Positions 4,920-9,123 of a stretch of 9,123 nucleotides of DNA are shown in pieces. Below the pieces are notes generated by a model, which was not told where the DNA came from, made no database searches, and was given only the letters and a program-made list of their open reading frames with translations. Location of the stretch: assembly GCA_035495815.1 (NCBI GenBank), contig DATJFH010000117.1:1-9123 (forward strand), read 5' to 3'. Source of the stretch: DATJFH01 sp035495815 (GTDB lineage: Bacteria; Acidobacteriota; Terriglobia; Bryobacterales; Bryobacteraceae). Position 1 is the first letter of the stretch. Every line of letters begins with the position of its first letter. The position numbers were made by a program, and so were the translations under genes.

Positions 4920-5765
4920 ATGGTTCGACAAATATTGGGAGCAGGTTTTTTATTCGTGGGGACTTCCGGACTCTTCTGCCAGCAGGCGGCGGGGCCGGCG
5001 TTCGAGGCGGCGTCGGTCAAGCCTTCCCCGCCGATCACCGGCAACAACATTCGCGTGAAGATGGGCGGCGATCCGGGCAGAGTGAACTATTCGAACGCCA
5101 CGCTGCGGATGGTGCTGAGCCGGGCATACAACGTCAAGATGAGCCAGATCTCGGGCCCCGACTGGATCAATACGGAGCGGTTCGAGATCGTAGCCACCGT
5201 TCCGCCCAAGACACCGGCCGAAACCGTAGCTCTCATGCTTCAGAACCTGCTGGCCGAGCGGTTCCAGATGAAAGTCCGTCGGGAGCAGAAAGTAATGCCG
5301 GTGTACGCGCTGGTCCCGGGAAAGGGCGGCTCGAAAATGCGGACGGCGGAGCCCGGCGCCGAGGACAACCGGATTCAAATCTCCATGGGACCCAGAGGAC
5401 GGCGGCTCGCCGGCAACCTGTCCATGAGTCGCCTGGTAGACGCTCTCTCCAACGCCGTGGACCGCCCCGTCGTAGACATGACGAATCTCAAGGGAATTTA
5501 CGATGTGGATCTGGAGTGGGCGCCGGACGAGGGCAGCCGGGGAGGCATGCTGTTCGGCGGGCCTGGGCCGGGGGCGGGGGCGGGACCGGGGGCGGGACCG
5601 GGTCCGGGGCCGGGTCCGGGGCTGCGGGAGCAGCGGGAGAATTCGGATGCTCCGACGATTTTTACGGCCGTCCAGGAGAAGTTGGGGCTCAAGCTCGAAA
5701 GCCGCAAAGCGCCGGTCGACATGATCGTCGTGGAGCATGCGGAAAAGGTTCCCACCGAGAACTGA
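4920..5765 (+). CDS. TIGR03435 family 'soil-associated' exported protein
   Basis: This 281-residue protein belongs to TIGR03435, a family expanded in Acidobacteriota, of unknown function. Residues 1 to about 22 are a signal peptide (MVRQILGAGFLFVGTSGLFC). The family signature follows: FEAASVKPSPP (28-38), YSNATLRMVLSRAYNVK (57-73), ISGPDWINTERFEI (77-90), LLAERFQMKVRRE (110-122), PVYALVPGKGGSKM (127-140), RPVVDMTNLKGIYDVDLEW (182-200) and, near the end, IFTAVQEKLGLKLESRKAPV (247-266) and VVEHAEKVPTEN (270-281). Between the last blocks is a low-complexity (Pro/Ala)-Gly linker at 215-234, where the family is variable. Cys20 does not sit in a good lipobox, so a lipoprotein is unlikely. The ATG at 4920 has GGAG 9 bases upstream; the open frame continues upstream into the cytochrome gene by chance. 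It is the first gene of an apparent operon, 15 bases before the barrel gene. Confidence 0.93.
   Translation: MVRQILGAGFLFVGTSGLFCQQAAGPAFEAASVKPSPPITGNNIRVKMGGDPGRVNYSNATLRMVLSRAYNVKMSQISGPDWINTERFEIVATVPPKTPAETVALMLQNLLAERFQMKVRREQKVMPVYALVPGKGGSKMRTAEPGAEDNRIQISMGPRGRRLAGNLSMSRLVDALSNAVDRPVVDMTNLKGIYDVDLEWAPDEGSRGGMLFGGPGPGAGAGPGAGPGPGPGPGLREQRENSDAPTIFTAVQEKLGLKLESRKAPVDMIVVEHAEKVPTEN
5562..5621 (+). repeat. Hexanucleotide repeat, ten units, coding for (Pro/Ala)-Gly
   Basis: Ten consecutive hexamers of the form CCN-GGN or GCG-GGN encode residues 215-234 of the TIGR03435 protein (PG PG AG AG PG AG PG PG PG PG). The coding strand has a dense series of runs of three to five G, a G-quadruplex-prone pattern. 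Because the unit is 6 bases, gain or loss of units changes linker length by two residues without shifting the frame. Confidence 0.85.
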
Positions 5766-5780
5766 CGCCGGGGGCGTAGA

Positions 5781-8700
5781 ATGCGATTCGCCATACTGTG
5801 GCTGGCCGCGTGTGTCCTGTCAGCCGCCGAGCATCGTGGACAAGTCAATTTCGGGGGACTGCCGGTTCCAGGCGCGACGGTCACGGCCATTCAGGGGGAC
5901 AAGCGGTTCACCGCGATCACGGATTCCGGGGGCGGTTATGTATTTCGCGACCTGCCGGACGGAACCTGGACGATCGAGGTAAACATGCTCTGCTTCTGCC
6001 CGCTGCGGCGGGAACTGGCGGTCGCTCCAGGCGCGGCCGCGGCGGAATGGAACTTGAAACTCCTACCCTTTGACGAGATCCGAGCCATGTCGGGACCCGC
6101 GCCGGCGGCGCCTGTTCCGGCGAAGGCAGTGGCTCCGGCCGTCTCGAAGGCGGTCAAGCCGGCGGAGCCGCGGCGCGGATTTCAACGCGCGGACCTGAAC
6201 GCCTCCGGGGGCGCCGGGCACGTGGCGGACGATACCACCGCGGCGATGCCGGGCGACCTGAGCCGCAGCGCTTCGGATTCCTTTTCCGTCAATGGAAGCG
6301 TGAACACGAGCGGATTCTCGCCGTTCGCGCAGTCCCAGGCGTTCGGCAACGCCCGAAGAGGCGCGCAGTCGCTCTACAACGCCGCCCTGGGAGTCACGCT
6401 CAACAACTCCGCTTTGGATGCGCAGTCGTTTTCGCTCACCGGGCAACGCACGCCGAAACCGGCCTACAACCGGCTGCAGGGATCGGCGTCATTGGGTGGG
6501 CCGGTAAGGATTCCACGCCTGGCTCTCGGCAACAGCCTGAACTTTTTCGCCGGCTACCAATGGATGCGGAGCCGGAACGCCAGCACGAATTCGAGCCGCA
6601 TGCCGACCCCGGCGGAGCGCGGCGGCGAGGTGGGCTCCGGAGCATTTGACCCGGCGGGCGGCGCGCCGTTTCCGAACGGGGTGGTCCCGGCCAGCCGCAT
6701 CAGCCCGCAGGCGCAATCGCTGCTGCGCTATTACCCACTGCCGAATTTCGATCCCGGAGCGCGCTACAACTACCAGGTTCCGCTGCTGGGAGTGAGCGAC
6801 CAGGACAGCGTGCAGACGCGTCTGAGCAAGTCGTTCGGACGGAAGAACCAGGTCTTCGGGAGCTTCGCCTGGCAGCGCGCTTCCACCGATTCGGTGAGCG
6901 TATTCGATTTCCGCGACGCCAGCCGGGAGACCGGTTTGGATGTCTCGATCAACTGGTCCCATCGTTTCAGCCAGCGGGTGTTCTCAATTTTCAAATACGA
7001 GTACAGCAGGCTCTCCACCCGGGTGACTCCCTTCTTCTCCAACCGGCTGAACGTCTCCGGCGAAGCGGGAATTACCGCCAACAACCAGGACGCGGTGAAC
7101 TGGGGGCCGCCCAGCCTCACCTTCGCCAGCGGCATGGCGGGATTGACAGACAAACCCCAGTCCTTCACCCGCAACCAGACGGGAAGCACGTCCACGGACA
7201 ACTATTGGAACCGGGGCGATCACAATCTGAAGTTCGGGGGCGAGATCCGGCGGCAGCAGTTCAACCTTCTCGCCCAGCAGGACGCCCGCGGGTCGTTCGC
7301 CTTTACCGGCGCCGCCGCGGGCTCGGACTTTGCCGGATTCCTGCTGGGCGTTCCCGACACCAGTTCCATCGCCTTCGGAAACGCCGACAAATATTTCCGG
7401 ACGTCGTCCATCGCCGCCTACCTGACGGACGACTGGAGAATCAGCCCGGCTCTCACGGTCAACGCCGGACTCCGGTGGGAATACGGTTCGCCGATCACGG
7501 AACTCTACGGACGGTTGGTGAATCTGGACATCGCGCCGGGCTTCGCCGCCATCGCGCCGGTGGTCAGCCGCGATCCGGTGGGGCCGCTCACCGGGCGGAA
7601 GTACGACGAGTCCCTGGTACGTCCCGATAAGAGCGGGATCGAACCGCGAGTGGGAATCGCCTGGCGTCCGGTTCCGGCCTCTTCTCTGGTAATACGAGCC
7701 GGGTATGGCATCAACCGCAATACCTCGGTGTATCAATCGATCGCGACCCAGATGGCGCAGCAATCTCCGCTATCGAAAAGCTTGCGGGTGCAGAACGGGC
7801 CGGGCAATCCGCTGACGCTGGCGAACGGATTCACGGGCTCCACGTCCGGACCGTCCAACACATTCGCTATCGATCCGGATTTTCGCGTGGGCTACGCGCA
7901 GACCTGGCAGGTTTCGGTCCAGCGCGACCTGCCGGGGGGGCTGGTGGCGACGGCCACGTATCTGGGCATCAAGGGAACGCGGGCGATGCAGGAGTTCCTG
8001 CCCAACACCTTTCCGGCGGGGGCGCCGACCCTGTGTGCGGCGTGCCCCAGCGGTTACTCCTACCTGACTTCGAACGGCAACTCCACCCGACAGTCCGGTC
8101 AGGCGCAGGTGCGGCGGCGTCTGCGCAGCGGCTTGACTGCCAGCCTGCAATATACGTACTCGAAATCGATCGACAACGGCGCGCTCGGCGGAAAGGAGCA
8201 GGGCGGCGCGGTGATCGCGCAGAACTGGCTCGATCTTCACGCCGAGCGAGGTCTGTCACCGTTTGACCAGCGCCACCTGCTCGCTTTCCAGACACAATAC
8301 ACCACCGGCATGGGAATTCGCGGCGGAACGCTGCTCAGTGGCTGGCGGGGAGTACTCTTCAAGGACTGGACGCTCGCCACGCAGATCACGGCCGGCAGCG
8401 GTCGTCCCCTGACTCCTGTCTGCCTCACGGCCGTGCGAGGCACCGGCGTCACCGGAAGCATCCGCCCGCAATACACCGGCGCGCCGCTTTACGACGCTCC
8501 CGCGGGCCTCTCCCTGAATCCGGCCGCCTACCAGGCGCCGCCACCTGGGCAGTGGGGGAACGCGGGGCGAAGCTCCATCACCGGTCCCGCCCAATTCAAT
8601 CTGGACGCTTCCCTCGGGCGTTCGTTCCCGTTCCGCGACCGCGGCAGCATCGACCTGCGGCTGGACGCGGCCAATGCGCTCAACAATGTCACTTTCCCCA

Positions 8701-8795
8701 GTTGGAATACCATCGTCACCAGCGCCCAATTCGGCCTGCCGGTGATCGCCAACGCGATGCGCTCGGTACGAGCCAATCTCCGGGTGAGGTTCTAA
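5781..8795 (+). CDS. Oar-like / TonB-receptor-like outer-membrane beta-barrel protein with carboxypeptidase-regulatory domain
   Basis: This 1004-residue protein starts with a short signal peptide (MRFAILWLAACVLSAAE, about 1-17). Residues about 18-95 form a carboxypeptidase-regulatory-like (CarboxypepD_reg) beta-sandwich, with GLPVPGATVTAI (26-37), TDSGGGYVFRDLPDG (47-61) and WTIEV (63-67). An Ala/Pro/Lys-rich linker (about 104-130) leads to DSFSVNGSVNTSGFSPFAQ (166-184), which replaces a clear TonB plug. The long remainder is barrel-like, with alternating aromatic strands, NRGDHNLKFGGEIRRQQF, LTDDWRISPALTVNAGLRWE and YTYSKSIDNG. It ends ANLRVRF, a C-terminal Phe strand typical of outer-membrane proteins inserted by BamA. 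Cys pairs occur at 71/73 and 752/755. I see no obvious TonB box, so energised transport is not established; the family is known mainly from Acidobacteriota. ATG 5781 follows a G-rich stretch (GGGGGC) and lies 15 bases after the TIGR03435 stop, suggesting co-transcription. Confidence 0.93.
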   Translation: MRFAILWLAACVLSAAEHRGQVNFGGLPVPGATVTAIQGDKRFTAITDSGGGYVFRDLPDGTWTIEVNMLCFCPLRRELAVAPGAAAAEWNLKLLPFDEIRAMSGPAPAAPVPAKAVAPAVSKAVKPAEPRRGFQRADLNASGGAGHVADDTTAAMPGDLSRSASDSFSVNGSVNTSGFSPFAQSQAFGNARRGAQSLYNAALGVTLNNSALDAQSFSLTGQRTPKPAYNRLQGSASLGGPVRIPRLALGNSLNFFAGYQWMRSRNASTNSSRMPTPAERGGEVGSGAFDPAGGAPFPNGVVPASRISPQAQSLLRYYPLPNFDPGARYNYQVPLLGVSDQDSVQTRLSKSFGRKNQVFGSFAWQRASTDSVSVFDFRDASRETGLDVSINWSHRFSQRVFSIFKYEYSRLSTRVTPFFSNRLNVSGEAGITANNQDAVNWGPPSLTFASGMAGLTDKPQSFTRNQTGSTSTDNYWNRGDHNLKFGGEIRRQQFNLLAQQDARGSFAFTGAAAGSDFAGFLLGVPDTSSIAFGNADKYFRTSSIAAYLTDDWRISPALTVNAGLRWEYGSPITELYGRLVNLDIAPGFAAIAPVVSRDPVGPLTGRKYDESLVRPDKSGIEPRVGIAWRPVPASSLVIRAGYGINRNTSVYQSIATQMAQQSPLSKSLRVQNGPGNPLTLANGFTGSTSGPSNTFAIDPDFRVGYAQTWQVSVQRDLPGGLVATATYLGIKGTRAMQEFLPNTFPAGAPTLCAACPSGYSYLTSNGNSTRQSGQAQVRRRLRSGLTASLQYTYSKSIDNGALGGKEQGGAVIAQNWLDLHAERGLSPFDQRHLLAFQTQYTTGMGIRGGTLLSGWRGVLFKDWTLATQITAGSGRPLTPVCLTAVRGTGVTGSIRPQYTGAPLYDAPAGLSLNPAAYQAPPPGQWGNAGRSSITGPAQFNLDASLGRSFPFRDRGSIDLRLDAANALNNVTFPSWNTIVTSAQFGLPVIANAMRSVRANLRVRF

Positions 8796-8797
8796 GT

Positions 8798-9123
8798 ATG
8801 AGAAGGCTGCCCCCGATCCTGACGCTCTTCTGGATGGCGCGGCTCGGCGCGCAGCAACCCTTTCCGCAGGAGGGTCCTGTCGTGAAGTTCCAGTCGAGCA
8901 CGCAACTGGTGGTCGAGATCGTCACCGTGAAGGACAAGAGCGGAAAAAGTATCGAAGGACTGACCGGGGCTGATTTCAGCGTTACCGAAAACGGGGTTCC
9001 GCAGACGGTTCGCTTCTGCGAATTTCAGAAGCTGGACGAACTCCAGGATCCGGAGCCCGTCCGGCCGGTCCAGACGGCTGGAACGGAGCCGGCGACACGC
9101 AAGCAGATCGCGCCGGAGAAGCA
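8798..9123 (+). CDS. Acidobacterial VWFA-related domain protein, N-terminal part (runs off window)
   Basis: The first 108 codons are present. A signal peptide (MRRLPPILTLFWMARLGAQQ) is followed by FQSSTQLVVEIVTVKDKSGK (31-50) and GLTGADFSVTENGVPQTVRF (54-73), then CEFQKLDE (74-81). This is the beta-sandwich that precedes the von Willebrand factor A domain in the TIGR03436 'VWFA-related, acidobacterial' family. The VWA domain with its metal-binding MIDAS residues would lie beyond the window end and cannot be checked. After about residue 83 the sequence becomes Pro/Glu/Thr-rich, probably a linker. The ATG at 8798 lies 2 bases after the barrel-gene stop and has GTGAGG 8 bases upstream, inside the end of that gene. 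The close packing implies co-translation with the barrel protein and points to an extracytoplasmic partner role, which is inference. Confidence 0.9.
   Translation, partial: MRRLPPILTLFWMARLGAQQPFPQEGPVVKFQSSTQLVVEIVTVKDKSGKSIEGLTGADFSVTENGVPQTVRFCEFQKLDELQDPEPVRPVQTAGTEPATRKQIAPEK

Noticed and set aside
4950..5738. Long minus-strand frame of 262 codons opposite the TIGR03435 gene
   Set aside because: Composition is Arg/Pro/His-rich and fits the shadow of a GC-rich gene; the plus strand carries clear family motifs.
6984..7763. Long minus-strand frame of 259 codons inside the barrel gene
   Set aside because: It is the antisense shadow of conserved barrel sequence and has no recognisable domain or start signal.

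Overview
The window looks like a chromosomal segment of an Acidobacteriota bacterium, most likely of the Bryobacterales/Solibacter type. The evidence is the run of families typical of that group at the right-hand end: a TIGR03435 'soil-associated' protein, an Oar-like outer-membrane beta-barrel with an N-terminal carboxypeptidase-regulatory domain, and an 'acidobacterial VWFA-related' protein. From about 2000 onward the DNA is GC-rich (40 of 60 bases in the sampled line 2401-2460). The first 300 bases are near 50% GC (150 of 300 by eye count), so the left edge is compositionally different.

Left part, 1-1897, minus strand. The window opens inside an IS3-type transposase gene, of which only the first 26 codons are present. 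A 360-base stretch without a convincing gene follows, then an unrecognised gene of about 153 codons (441-902). Next is a 289-base gap carrying a palindrome and a terminator-like hairpin, and then a secreted DUF1080 (3-keto-disaccharide hydrolase-like) gene. The DUF1080 gene is intact in content but broken by three single-base frame changes, each next to a three-base homopolymer.

Middle, 2004-4740, plus strand. purM and purN are translationally coupled by a 4-base ATGA overlap and encode steps 5 and 3 of de novo purine synthesis. purM diverges from the DUF1080 gene across about 106 bases and has no clear ribosome binding site. A TACAAT box placed as if for a leaderless transcript lies just in front of its GTG. 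After a 143-base gap comes a membrane-anchored or exported diheme cytochrome c built of two related halves.

Right part, 4920-9123, plus strand. Three closely packed genes (gaps of 15 and 2 bases) form an apparent operon: the exported TIGR03435 protein, a 1004-residue Oar/TonB-receptor-like outer-membrane barrel, and a VWFA-related protein cut by the window end. All three carry export signals, so the operon probably encodes a cell-envelope or surface system of unknown function. The TIGR03435 gene contains a ten-unit hexanucleotide repeat coding for (Pro/Ala)-Gly in its linker, with strong G-tract content on the coding strand. No tRNA, rRNA or CRISPR array was seen.
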